Part shown: positions 7,135 through 15,477 of the stretch, in pieces
Layout of the letters: the number at the start of each line of letters is the position of its first letter
How positions within the stretch are numbered: the first letter of the stretch is position 1
Assembly: GCA_019594195.1 (NCBI GenBank)
Contig: JAFDTP010000011.1
Coordinates: forward strand, 1 to 30,121
Source of the DNA: Thermoplasmata archaeon
GTDB lineage: Archaea > Thermoplasmatota > Thermoplasmata > Halarchaeoplasmatales > Halarchaeoplasmataceae
Reading direction: 5' to 3'
Length of the DNA stretch: 30,121 bases
The notes under the pieces: generated by a model
What the model was told of the DNA's origin: nothing
The model's database searches: none
Seen by the model: only the letters and a program-made list of their open reading frames with translations
Made by a program: the position numbers and the translations under genes

Positions 7135-7904
7135 GGTAATTCCTCCCTTATATCTTCATCACGATAGGCGATAAGGTCCTTTCTTTCAGTGGGACTGATA
7201 TCCATATCTAGAACTTCTCCTTTATCCCTATATACTTCACCACCGACCTCTCTTAAGAACAATGTAGCCGCGGCTATATCTGTTATCCTCAAGCTTTTTT
7301 TCTCACCCGGGGTGCGATGATAGAATAAGTCAAATACGCCTTCGGCGACCATGCATAAAGAGAGTGCAGCGGAACCTAAAGATCGGACCCTCTGGGCCCT
7401 CGTAGCAAGCTCATTACTCTTCGGAGTTGCGTTCCTACCGAGATAGATACAGAAGGTATTATCTGCAGTTTCGACAGGTTCTTCTATTTTCACCCCGTTT
7501 TTGAAACTGCCCTGTCCTCTCACCGCAGAATACTCGTCACCGGTGTATAGGTTCTTAACGTATCCTACCTCGACTTCAGATAGAGTATCAGGAGTATAGG
7601 CTAGAGAGATGCAGTAGAAAGGTATGCCGAGGATGGCGTTATTGGTCCCGTCGACAGGATCCATCACTATGTATCCTTCACCATCTCTTTCTACCAACCC
7701 TTTCTCTTCACTCAATATAGAAGCATCAGTGTTCTCTAAAAGATGATCAAAGGCGGTCTTTTCTGCAACATGGTCCACCTGTTTCGTAGGTGTGCCGTCT
7801 GCGCCCTTTCCGACCTTTTTTCCCCTACCCAAACGGTTTTTTTCCATCGCATCCGAGACCTTGGATGCGCACTCTTTGAAGTCCCCTAGCATGTCTTCTC
7901 GCAT
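7131..7904 (-). CDS. Inositol-monophosphatase-family phosphatase (FBPase class IV or NADP phosphatase)
   Basis: This 257-residue metal-dependent phosphatase shows the IMPase metal site at residues 66-67 (EEKG) and MDPVDGTNN (81-89, Asp82 and Asp85), plus the second-half helix ITDIAAATLFLREVGGE with its conserved Asp. In archaea this family hydrolyses inositol phosphate, fructose-1,6-bisphosphate and, in the MJ0917 fusion, NADP(+). Lying directly before NAD kinase, with a 4-base overlap and in the same order as that fusion, it may well act on NADP. Gluconeogenic FBPase is the main alternative. A TATA element at 7934-7925 places the transcript start within a few bases of the ATG, so the message is leaderless. 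A second in-frame ATG at 7892 is a possible start. A perfect inverted repeat sits between the TATA box and the ATG. Confidence 0.85.
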   Translation of the reverse strand: MREDMLGDFKECASKVSDAMEKNRLGRGKKVGKGADGTPTKQVDHVAEKTAFDHLLENTDASILSEEKGLVERDGEGYIVMDPVDGTNNAILGIPFYCISLAYTPDTLSEVEVGYVKNLYTGDEYSAVRGQGSFKNGVKIEEPVETADNTFCIYLGRNATPKSNELATRAQRVRSLGSAALSLCMVAEGVFDLFYHRTPGEKKSLRITDIAAATLFLREVGGEVYRDKGEVLDMDISPTERKDLIAYRDEDIREELP

Positions 7905-7924
7905 GGAAAGAGATGGCTCTTTCC
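7905..7924 (-). promoter_or_regulatory. Perfect inverted repeat between TATA box and start codon (operator candidate)
   Basis: GGAAAGAG (7905-7912) and CTCTTTCC (7917-7924) are exact reverse complements separated by 4 bases. They end at the base next to the ATG. With the TATA element at 7925-7934 (minus strand, TTTTTTAAAAGG context), the repeat covers the expected start of transcription. A dimeric repressor bound here would block initiation. In RNA it would form a hairpin only if transcription began further upstream. Both roles are inferred; the symmetry is read directly. Confidence 0.6.
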
Positions 7925-7934
7925 TTTTAAAAAA
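7925..7934 (-). promoter_or_regulatory. TATA element of the phosphatase/NAD kinase/JAMM operon
   Basis: On the minus strand TTTTTTAAAAGG lies about 25 bases before the ATG at 7904. It separates this operon from the upstream pseudopilin gene at 7958-8452, which otherwise reads in the same direction. Confidence 0.5.
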
Positions 7935-7957
7935 CTTTTCTGAGAGTGTGAGACCTT

Positions 7958-8452
7958 TTAAAGCGCGGTAACTTCTACGTATAACATCTCATCATCGGAT
8001 TCCGTGATATTTCCAGATACGCATTCCAATCTCAACCTATGTTCCCCGGTTCCCAGCCGGAGAGGTGTATCGTCAGATATCAAAGAGACTCGTCCATCGA
8101 TATGATGTCTTCCATCGTACCCTTCACTGATACTCCACTGTATCTGATTTTTGAATGTCGCATTCGTGATCTCTAAAAACTCTACCTGGTGGAATATCCC
8201 GTCCTCTATCGTCAGTGTTATAGTGTCAGTGTTGCCCTCTCCGTGCGAATATAACTGTCTTGCCTTTTCTCCAACCATGACCGCATGACCGTCCATCTCC
8301 TTCATCAACCTGTTGGAATCATAACTACTCAAAGCGCTGTAAACGATAGGTAATCCTAATGAGATGACCACGGCGATTATCAAAAGCTGGAGAGGCAGCC
8401 CTTCAAGAGCTCTCTCGTCTCGATTCAATCTCTTTCTCGCCCTGCATTTCAT
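7958..8452 (-). CDS. Prepilin-like protein with class III signal peptide
   Basis: The 164-residue protein starts like the pilins (RKRLNRDERAL, compared with KRLNRDEEAV) but continues EGLPLQLLIIAVVISLGLPIVYSAL, a membrane helix at about 16-40 without the SPVIA motif. The remaining 120 residues are polar, of probable beta structure, and predicted outside. It resembles pseudopilins of archaeal type IV pilus or secretion-like loci. It is divergent from two further small anchored proteins at 8577-9628, and together they form one edge of a pseudopilin cluster. The initial tripeptide MKC and a downstream Met make the exact start slightly uncertain, but the basic residues before DER are required for a prepilin peptidase substrate. 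Confidence 0.75.
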   Translation of the reverse strand: MKCRARKRLNRDERALEGLPLQLLIIAVVISLGLPIVYSALSSYDSNRLMKEMDGHAVMVGEKARQLYSHGEGNTDTITLTIEDGIFHQVEFLEITNATFKNQIQWSISEGYDGRHHIDGRVSLISDDTPLRLGTGEHRLRLECVSGNITESDDEMLYVEVTAL

Positions 8453-8458
8453 AGTACT

Positions 8459-8493
8459 CGGCTATCTTCGATTATAGCCGTTATTAAAAAATT
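8459..8493 (-). promoter_or_regulatory. Promoter with inverted repeat before the prepilin-like gene
   Basis: On the minus strand TTTTTTAATAA (about 8491-8481) is a TATA-like element some 35 bases before the ATG. Between it and the ATG lies a perfect 7-bp inverted repeat: CGGCTAT (8459-8465) and ATAGCCG (8474-8480), 8-base gap. This repeats the arrangement before the phosphatase gene at 7904, although the sequence is different. Operator function is inferred. Confidence 0.4.
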
Positions 8494-8530
8494 TTCCATT
8501 AACTTAATTTCATCGAACAATCGAAACGAA

Positions 8531-8541
8531 AAAAATTTAAC
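8531..8541 (+). promoter_or_regulatory. TATA element of the plus-strand pseudopilin pair
   Basis: AAAAATTTAAC lies about 40 bases before the ATG at 8577 in the divergent spacer 8453-8576. The predicted leader is about 15 bases. Confidence 0.4.
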
Positions 8542-8576
8542 TTCCCGTCCTTTCCGATTTCTCAACAAGCGATGTT

Positions 8577-9065
8577 ATGATCCGAAAGAGTTTAGATTCA
8601 CAGCAAGAAGGTGTCGGAGGTTTCATGATCGATCTACCGATACTACTATTGGTTTTGGCTGTGACCGCAGTCTTTATCACATCCATTTATCACGCTCACG
8701 TTCCTTTGAGCGATGAAAGAGAGGCCATGGGATTGAACGAGGAGTGCATATATCTAAAAAACAAACTACAGAACTTCGAAGATATACAAGCTGACGAAAA
8801 GCCCGTGGGTTTTTCTTTGGAAAGTTTAGAGAGGTTGGAGGAAGAAAAGGTCGAGTCTTTTATCGGATATAGATCTGATCACGAGTATTGGATACTGATC
8901 GAAAAGTATGATGGAGAGTTCGAAAAGAGTTTCGGATCTCAGCCACCTGGAGAGAACGAAGATAGAGATCTGACGGTCAGTACTTATACGACTCCGATAT
9001 CTCTCGTCGATCAGCAGGGCGTTTCTCAGATAGGAAGACTTGAGGTGAAGGTATGGGGAAGCTGA
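8577..9065 (+). CDS. Small N-terminally anchored pseudopilin-like protein
   Basis: I do not recognise a named family. The 162 residues begin with a short polar segment (to about 16), then GFMIDLPILLLVLAVTAVFITSIY as a single membrane helix (about 16-38), then an outside region rich in Glu and Lys. The pattern of polar tip, hydrophobic helix and small acidic domain is that of archaeal pseudopilins, although a canonical cleavage motif is weak (QQEGVGG). It overlaps the next gene by 13 bases and is divergent from the prepilin-like gene at 8452. It may be a minor subunit of the same assembly as the giant protein at 9631-14877. Confidence 0.65.
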   Translation: MIRKSLDSQQEGVGGFMIDLPILLLVLAVTAVFITSIYHAHVPLSDEREAMGLNEECIYLKNKLQNFEDIQADEKPVGFSLESLERLEEEKVESFIGYRSDHEYWILIEKYDGEFEKSFGSQPPGENEDRDLTVSTYTTPISLVDQQGVSQIGRLEVKVWGS

Positions 9066-9628
9066 GATGTCTGAGGAAAGAAAAAAGCGGGGTGCTTTCG
9101 ATAATAGACGGAGTCATATTCGCAGTCCTCATCTTGTTGGCGAGCATGTTTTTATTGCACTCGTTCGGGGGAGCACTTTCGGGTGAGAAAGACCTTAGAT
9201 CCACCGAGTCGAGAAAAGAGATGGTCGAAGATGTTCAGTCCACTTCCTTGGTAACCACGATCGAGAAGACCGGTTTCACTAACGAAAGCGGTGATGAGGA
9301 CTCGATAGTTGAAATCGAAAATGTCACGGTGGAAAGAGCATTGAAAGAATACCTCTATCTCGACAACGAAAGGACCGTGAATGAGGACATCAGATACGAT
9401 CTGTCTAGACTTGAAGACGATATAAAATATATATATAACATATGTGCCCGAGATATAGGCCACTATCATTTCGCCGTAGAATCTTCTTTTCAAGACGGAC
9501 GATTTTTCATCTCTGATGTTCCGGATATCGGGAGTGCTGATGATCTTCCTGCAGAGAGAGGAGCCTCGACTTCTACCACGGTTATAGGGGATGAAACGGT
9601 GAACGTGACCCTCTACATATGGCGTTGA
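9053..9628 (+). CDS. Small N-terminally anchored pseudopilin-like protein
   Basis: No named family is recognised. This 191-residue protein has a basic start (GKLRCLRKEKSG), a membrane helix at about 14-38 (VLSIIDGVIFAVLILLASMFLLHSF), then an acidic outside domain. The sequence SIIDGVIFAVLIL resembles the N-terminal helices of archaeal minor pilins. A strong GAGGTGA ribosome binding site (9042-9048) lies inside the end of the previous gene, and the genes overlap by 13 bases, so they are coupled. The gene ends 2 bases before the end of the convergent giant gene. Confidence 0.65.
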   Translation: MGKLRCLRKEKSGVLSIIDGVIFAVLILLASMFLLHSFGGALSGEKDLRSTESRKEMVEDVQSTSLVTTIEKTGFTNESGDEDSIVEIENVTVERALKEYLYLDNERTVNEDIRYDLSRLEDDIKYIYNICARDIGHYHFAVESSFQDGRFFISDVPDIGSADDLPAERGASTSTTVIGDETVNVTLYIWR

Positions 9629-9630
9629 TC

Positions 9631-12600
9631 TCAAAGATGAAAATAATCCGCCTCCACCGACTCGTCGTGAAAAATCAGAGATACTGATGAAATGTTCGAG
9701 TACCCGGGATCGTATTCTTTGGATTTACTTTCTATGAATTCAAGGATCTCCTGAATCTCTTCATCGTTGGGAGTGAATTCAGGTACATGAACTATCAATT
9801 CGACCCTTTCAAAGAGATCCATCTCGACGGCTCTTTCCAATACTCCGTCAACAAAATCATACAATCCTGGCATCGAATCTACAGAGGCTATCTCGGCGTG
9901 AACTATCCTCCCGTTGAGTTCCAATACTAGATCATCGTCTCCATATGGTAACCAATGAGCTGAATATACATCGGCATTTCCAGCTGTATAATAAGATGGA
10001 ACACGCTCGAAATCTCTAGAATTCAACTCCTCGACAAAACTTCGGTATCGAGGAGAACCTACAAACTTTTCCATCGACCTCAATAAAACGTCGAGTTCTA
10101 GTGATTTTTCATCGATGAGATGGTCTGCAGCAGAAGGCCTGATGCCGAGCCCTGCGGCAGCTAGAAGTGTTTTCTCTTCAAAATCCTGAAGGAGATCTCT
10201 CAACGACTCTATATCCGCAAGATCTTTGATATTCATCCTTCTAGCTTCTACAAAGTTTTCGTTGTCTAGGGAGTCATCGAGTTCACCCAATGCTTCATAG
10301 TACTCATCAACTCCCATCCTCTCGGGAAGATGTTTGACAAGGTCTTCTTCAAAGGACAAAAAGGCGGTCAGTTCATCTGAGTGATCTACTTCGCGATTTT
10401 CTAAGAGCCAATCTAGGATATCACGGCTTCTTTGCTCGCCTATCAGATCAACACTATTTGCTACAGGTCCTAGATCGAAACGATCATCCGCAAGATCTTC
10501 TACTGTTTCTAACCTATCAGGAGTATAGCATGAAGCTGAAAAGATATCTCGTCTATCAGATCGTGATGCTTCAGAAAACTCATCTATCGTATCCGCGTCC
10601 TTCAATATGTCTAGACCGTCAGTTCTGAAAGTGAAGTTAGATATGCTTGATGTACCAGTATCTACGATCGACTCCCTAGTACTTCTGAAAGAATTATCCG
10701 CCCTCATCTCTCCGTGATACTTGCCTATCTCTCGATAGAGGTACTGAGCATCTTGATCCCTCAATATATCCCGATCATCTATGACCTCTTTTCGTAGTAC
10801 ATCCCAGGTACCGTCATCGATCTCTTCGGTGAAAGATATCACGCCTTCAGGTATCTTACTATCCTCACGCGTCTCGATACTTGTGTGAACGGGCAAAAGC
10901 TCGGTTTCAAGTAGGCGCCCGTAAGGACTGTCCGGTAAAGAGACCAATCTTTTACACACCCCATGCAGTTCAGTCACGTGGTCTATAGAGACATCGCTTA
11001 TCGGATGGTCTTCAAAAGGTCCTCTATAAACACCAGATAGTACTTCCCGCGTCTTCAGATCGTCTCCGAACTCGACCAAGTGATCTAAACCGTTCTTTTG
11101 GATTATCCAGGAGTCTTCAGGGATGTCGTCTATAAGATCGTAGTCGTGTAAAGAATCAAGCCCTTTACCGAATCTGAATACATCGATCTTCTCACGCCCG
11201 TCTTCAAAGACAAAGCCCTGTTCAATGCTAGAGATCAAAGGTACCGGCGTGAAGTTATCGCTCTGTGAAGAAGATTGCTCGAGTCCTCGCCTCTCTTTCA
11301 TGTAGGAGACTTCGATACCGGACCTTAATCTCACCGAGATATGTCCTCGAAGATCCTCATCTTCAGGTATATCTATTTCATCTAACTCTAGATCTACTCC
11401 GCCCTTCTCTATCTCCTCTGTTTCAACCCATCTTCTAGCTAAAACCCTTTGATGGGGGTCCTCTTCTATCTCTTCGTTAAAAAGATGATCAAGATTCGCT
11501 AGCTTTCCTCTTTGTGCAGCAGCGGTGTAAGATAGATCGTCTCTTATCAGGGCCTCTAAGAGTATCTTTTCCTCATCGAAATCGGTGCCTTCAGGAAATT
11601 CTAGATCCACTCTGAGACCATCTTTTGAGTGGCTCAGCACGTTAGCGTCTAGACTGATATCTTCTATCTCTGAAGAAGAAGGTGATCTAAAGGCGTACCT
11701 TCTATCAAGCAGTGGAAGAGGAGAGATGACCTCCGCTAGACCTTTATGTCGATGCTTTTCGATATCCAAATTCAGCTTCGATCCAGCGGACCTTTGGGGA
11801 CCAAGGGGAGCGCTCTCATCAGTACCGACTTGTAGTTCTAAACCAGTCGTTGAATAATCCATGAAAAATAGGGTTCTATACTGGTCTCCCGATCTTTCAG
11901 AAAATGGGTTCACCCACTCATATGCATCATCGATATCTCCTCTATAAACTCTAGTGGTCGTCACTTCCATGTCATGCACTTCTACAAAATCATCCTTATG
12001 AGTGGGATCTATATCGATATCTAAAGAATATGATGTATCATCTTTTCCAGGCTCTGGACTTCTATAAAGTGTCAGTTCCTCCCTGGGCATAGATATGATC
12101 GGGGCCCTTCTGTAAGCGTTCTCGCCTATTTTGATAGGACGACCGGATGGAGCCTCTGAAGATCGTACCGAATCTATGTAATCTTCCATGGTTTCTATCA
12201 ACGGGCTGATAACTCTGCCAGCGGTCTTGTAAAAACTAGCGTCCGAATAATCAGAAAAGGGTTCATCTCGTATATCTTCATCGGTCATATCTTCAGCAAC
12301 TTTTTCCATCTCTCCTAAAATATCTTCTAGACCGTTTATAGTCCGATCTAAAGATCCTACTAGAAACCACTCGTCCACCTCCAAACGGTTATCCGAGCTG
12401 ACCGGTCCTGCTACCAACTCGACTTCAGAAGTTGAAAGATCCTCCTGTTCGAGGTTGTCGGAATAGGGATCACCTTCTCCAAGAAGGATAGATCCAAGTC
12501 TGTTCTTTCCGATATCTTCATCGAAGTCTTTGAGATCATCGAGGTTCTGATTTATCAATCTGAAAAGAGATCTAGGACGGCTGTAATCCATAGGTGTGGG

Positions 12601-14877
12601 GGATTCCCAGTTTCGGATAACTTCATCGGTAAAATCACCGAGTGCCCTTTGACCTATCGACTGGTCCGTTTTTCGAGAGGGATCGATATGATCCTCCAAA
12701 CTGTACTCCTTCAAGGACCAGTTATAGGGATAAGAGATCTCCTCAGCCGATGAGGTCAGCAGCCTGTCAGTAAGATTTAAGAAGTCTTCTTCAGAACCGT
12801 AAAGATGGTCGTAGACCTCATATCTCCACTTTACGCCGGTGTAGTTAGTTTCCAGTTCTAGTATTTTTTCCGTATACTCCTTACATTCTTCATCCAGCCC
12901 GGACTTGACCGTCTTGACCTCTTCGATCTTCTCTTCTAATTCCGGGTGATATACATCGATTTCATCACTGACATAAGGAGGTTCATCTCCATCAAGAGTG
13001 AACAATTCTGATTCAGAAAGATCAGATAAAGGGTCTAGAGTGTCGTTCAACCTATCCCAAACCCTATCTTGGGTTTCATTTTCTGGTCGGTACCAGTCGT
13101 TTTCAGCGAAATCAGAAATCATCTCATCCACTCTAGAGTAAGATGAATTCTTTATCCCCTGATAGTCTTCTGCCCTGCCCCTTATCTCTGACCTTATCTT
13201 GTCCTCTACGCCTCTTTCTATACCTTCAGTATCTATCTTATCGATAGGGTCTTCTTCTTTTGGATCATCCAGGTCGTATCCCCAATCATTGAAAAAATAC
13301 ATGTAGTAAAAGGGGTAAACTGTCTCTTCGTAGTTGCCCCCTTCGAAGCCGAATGACATCGAAAGATTCTCCCCTCTGTATAATATGGATCTGATGATCT
13401 CTTCGACTCCTCTCTCACCTATTATCTCGATATCTTCCATCCACGGTATCGGGCCGATCTTTTTCATCTCCTCGAAAACAAATACCTCGGCTTCTTCACA
13501 ATCCACATTGAAGCTCCGCAGCACATCCTCCATTGTGTTGGAGTACATGCTGAAAAGGACTCTAAGATAACTATGCCCTGCACCTAGATCCTCTATGGAT
13601 TCGACATTTTTTTCGAAGTTTTCGTAGTCCCAACTGTCTTCTCCATCAACACCCCCGCTCACGAGATGATCCATCATGCCGAAGGTGATCTCTGTCCATC
13701 GTTCATCATCATCTATAAAGCTCAGTAAGTCATCTTCAAGATGTGCCTCTAAAAAAAGACCCGGATAGAATACTTTCTCGGGAAGAACGCCCTTTTCCTG
13801 ATATAGGGTCAATATCAGCCTCTGCAAATTGAGCCTGTTATGCTCTCCTTCTCCGATCAGTTCTGTGATTTCGCTTTCGTCAACATCGAAATACTCTGAA
13901 ACACTAGAGATCAGGGACTCATCGTACGATCGGAAGACCCTCATCTGCTCTATGAGAACGGCCAACTCGACGGTCGAAACCAATTCTTTTTCAGAGAGCA
14001 AGTCACTGGATTCAAGTTCACCGATATCTCTTTCGAAACCTTCTATGAAGCCGGTCGAATTTTCGATCCAGGGCTCTTCTCTTTCATCATTATCGTTCCT
14101 TTCAATCCCATCCGCATAAGCTTCCTGCCAATCTGTGGGAAAAGTTTCGCTGAAGTCTTCTTTGAAACCTATGTCCTTCTCGATACTACCACTGAATATC
14201 TTGGCATCCATATATGCAGACATCATGCTGTCCACATTTTTCCTGATCTCCATCGGATCAAAATGCCTCGCTCTCTCCGCGATCACGAATATATCGGTTC
14301 TTACCTCTCTGTTTATATCTAACCTTCTAGTGGAGATCATACCTAGAGACGGATCCTCTACATGAGCATAGATCGTCCTGTTGACGGTGAAAAAACCAGG
14401 TATCTTCCTTCTCCTTTCTTTCGATTCATCTTCGATGTAAAGCGGGATAAGTTCTATATTTTCTTGGCCCTCTCCTAGTGGCCTGATGGTCAGTTCTACA
14501 TCCAATCCACCTATCTCCATCATACCTGAATAGTGTTCCTCGAAATGATCCTCAAATATTCGAGCCGACTCTCGGGATATCTTCTCCTTCAGATCATGTG
14601 TGATATATCCATCGAGAACTTCCCCTTTCACGATCTCTACAGCACGATGGCCAGCCTCTTCAGCAGCCGCATTGAGTTCCATTTCGATCCTATCGATTTC
14701 CCTTTCCACTTTATTTATCGAACCCAGATCGACGACGTCTCTTTGTGCGTCCAACCTTATAGAGGCAAAATATACTCCGGCATATATCGACAGGAGTAAT
14801 ATCGCGACCCCGACCAGAGCGAAGATCATAACCCCTCTTTCATCTGTATTCAATTCAGAATCTCTTTCAAACATCAT
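9631..14877 (-). CDS. Giant N-terminally anchored acidic surface protein of a pseudopilin cluster
   Basis: This 1,748-residue protein has a short cytoplasmic tip (TDERG), one membrane helix at about 16-38 (VMIFALVGVAILLLSIYAG) and then about 1,700 residues outside. The tip DERGVMIFALVGV resembles pseudopilin-like signal segments. Haloarchaeal pilus loci carry long proteins that start in a similar way (the DUF7286 type, as I recall). Residues about 40-900 look mainly helical and highly acidic. About 900-1250 contain several beta-rich stretches. The last 120 residues form a compact mixed domain (AHWLPYGDDDLVLELNGR onward). I see no catalytic motif, no second membrane helix and no sequence repeats. 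It overlaps the gene before it (15388-14867) by 11 bases. An alternative start at 14874 would remove one Met. It may be a tip, spacer or adhesin subunit. Confidence 0.75.
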   Translation of the reverse strand: MMFERDSELNTDERGVMIFALVGVAILLLSIYAGVYFASIRLDAQRDVVDLGSINKVEREIDRIEMELNAAAEEAGHRAVEIVKGEVLDGYITHDLKEKISRESARIFEDHFEEHYSGMMEIGGLDVELTIRPLGEGQENIELIPLYIEDESKERRRKIPGFFTVNRTIYAHVEDPSLGMISTRRLDINREVRTDIFVIAERARHFDPMEIRKNVDSMMSAYMDAKIFSGSIEKDIGFKEDFSETFPTDWQEAYADGIERNDNDEREEPWIENSTGFIEGFERDIGELESSDLLSEKELVSTVELAVLIEQMRVFRSYDESLISSVSEYFDVDESEITELIGEGEHNRLNLQRLILTLYQEKGVLPEKVFYPGLFLEAHLEDDLLSFIDDDERWTEITFGMMDHLVSGGVDGEDSWDYENFEKNVESIEDLGAGHSYLRVLFSMYSNTMEDVLRSFNVDCEEAEVFVFEEMKKIGPIPWMEDIEIIGERGVEEIIRSILYRGENLSMSFGFEGGNYEETVYPFYYMYFFNDWGYDLDDPKEEDPIDKIDTEGIERGVEDKIRSEIRGRAEDYQGIKNSSYSRVDEMISDFAENDWYRPENETQDRVWDRLNDTLDPLSDLSESELFTLDGDEPPYVSDEIDVYHPELEEKIEEVKTVKSGLDEECKEYTEKILELETNYTGVKWRYEVYDHLYGSEEDFLNLTDRLLTSSAEEISYPYNWSLKEYSLEDHIDPSRKTDQSIGQRALGDFTDEVIRNWESPTPMDYSRPRSLFRLINQNLDDLKDFDEDIGKNRLGSILLGEGDPYSDNLEQEDLSTSEVELVAGPVSSDNRLEVDEWFLVGSLDRTINGLEDILGEMEKVAEDMTDEDIRDEPFSDYSDASFYKTAGRVISPLIETMEDYIDSVRSSEAPSGRPIKIGENAYRRAPIISMPREELTLYRSPEPGKDDTSYSLDIDIDPTHKDDFVEVHDMEVTTTRVYRGDIDDAYEWVNPFSERSGDQYRTLFFMDYSTTGLELQVGTDESAPLGPQRSAGSKLNLDIEKHRHKGLAEVISPLPLLDRRYAFRSPSSSEIEDISLDANVLSHSKDGLRVDLEFPEGTDFDEEKILLEALIRDDLSYTAAAQRGKLANLDHLFNEEIEEDPHQRVLARRWVETEEIEKGGVDLELDEIDIPEDEDLRGHISVRLRSGIEVSYMKERRGLEQSSSQSDNFTPVPLISSIEQGFVFEDGREKIDVFRFGKGLDSLHDYDLIDDIPEDSWIIQKNGLDHLVEFGDDLKTREVLSGVYRGPFEDHPISDVSIDHVTELHGVCKRLVSLPDSPYGRLLETELLPVHTSIETREDSKIPEGVISFTEEIDDGTWDVLRKEVIDDRDILRDQDAQYLYREIGKYHGEMRADNSFRSTRESIVDTGTSSISNFTFRTDGLDILKDADTIDEFSEASRSDRRDIFSASCYTPDRLETVEDLADDRFDLGPVANSVDLIGEQRSRDILDWLLENREVDHSDELTAFLSFEEDLVKHLPERMGVDEYYEALGELDDSLDNENFVEARRMNIKDLADIESLRDLLQDFEEKTLLAAAGLGIRPSAADHLIDEKSLELDVLLRSMEKFVGSPRYRSFVEELNSRDFERVPSYYTAGNADVYSAHWLPYGDDDLVLELNGRIVHAEIASVDSMPGLYDFVDGVLERAVEMDLFERVELIVHVPEFTPNDEEIQEILEFIESKSKEYDPGYSNISSVSLIFHDESVEADYFHL

Positions 14878-15388
14878 CTACCCTTGAAATAAATATATGT
14901 GAACGATAAGACCTATCATGTGAAAGTCTGAGCTTCCTTATCAGTATATCACCCTCGCCGGCTTCGAATATCAAAGGTTCGGTCAGAGAATCTCTCTTGT
15001 TCAGATCATCAACATCTACATCGCCAGTACGGTTAAGTTCCTCAGGCTCCCAGAGATGTATATCCGCCGTCAAATCACTCCTGACAGAGTCGCTCTCGCT
15101 TTTCAGCTCAACGAAATCTTCAGATATCTCGACCATATAGGACCCGCTTTTTATCTCAGGATCTACGAAGATGCCTTTTGAGTCCTCTTCAAAAGATATC
15201 CTCTTCCTTACTAGATCAGCATCAATATTATCTATATGTTCTATAACTCCAGATATCTTTCTACATCTTTCCTTCAGTTCATCTCTTTCCATCGAAGACA
15301 CCTGTATATAGAAGATAGTAGACAGAGAGGAGATGAGGATCAAACCCGCTACTATCAGAGCTATCTTTGATTGCAGCCACTGTAACAT
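14867..15388 (-). CDS. Pseudopilin-like anchored protein
   Basis: This 173-residue protein begins MLQWLQSKIALIVAGLILISSLSTIFYIQV, which gives a membrane helix almost at the N-terminus (about 8-30) with SK just before it. The rest is an acidic extracytoplasmic domain, probably beta. Starts of the form WLQSKIAL occur in minor pilin-like proteins of archaeal secretion loci, but I do not recognise a named family. It is the first gene of a two-gene operon with the giant protein, overlapping by 11 bases, so the two are probably made in fixed ratio and interact. Confidence 0.65.
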   Translation of the reverse strand: MLQWLQSKIALIVAGLILISSLSTIFYIQVSSMERDELKERCRKISGVIEHIDNIDADLVRKRISFEEDSKGIFVDPEIKSGSYMVEISEDFVELKSESDSVRSDLTADIHLWEPEELNRTGDVDVDDLNKRDSLTEPLIFEAGEGDILIRKLRLSHDRSYRSHIFISRVDDV

Positions 15389-15427
15389 GATTACACGCTC
15401 TCAATGAGCTGTCATGGGTAAAATTTG

Positions 15428-15463
15428 ATCATATATAGTTATTGGGGGATCGATTTATATATT
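15428..15463 (-). promoter_or_regulatory. Promoter region of the giant-protein operon
   Basis: The 89-base spacer holds two TATA candidates on the minus strand: ATATATAAATC (15462-15452) and CTATATATG (15439-15431). They would give leaders of roughly 40 or 20 bases before the ATG at 15388. I cannot decide between them. Confidence 0.4.
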
Positions 15464-15477
15464 ATATCTGAAAATGA

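Noticed and set aside
8572..8580. A two-codon reading frame ATG TTA TGA that overlaps the start codon at 8577
   Set aside because: It has no ribosome binding site and such short frames arise by chance; I see no support for regulation.
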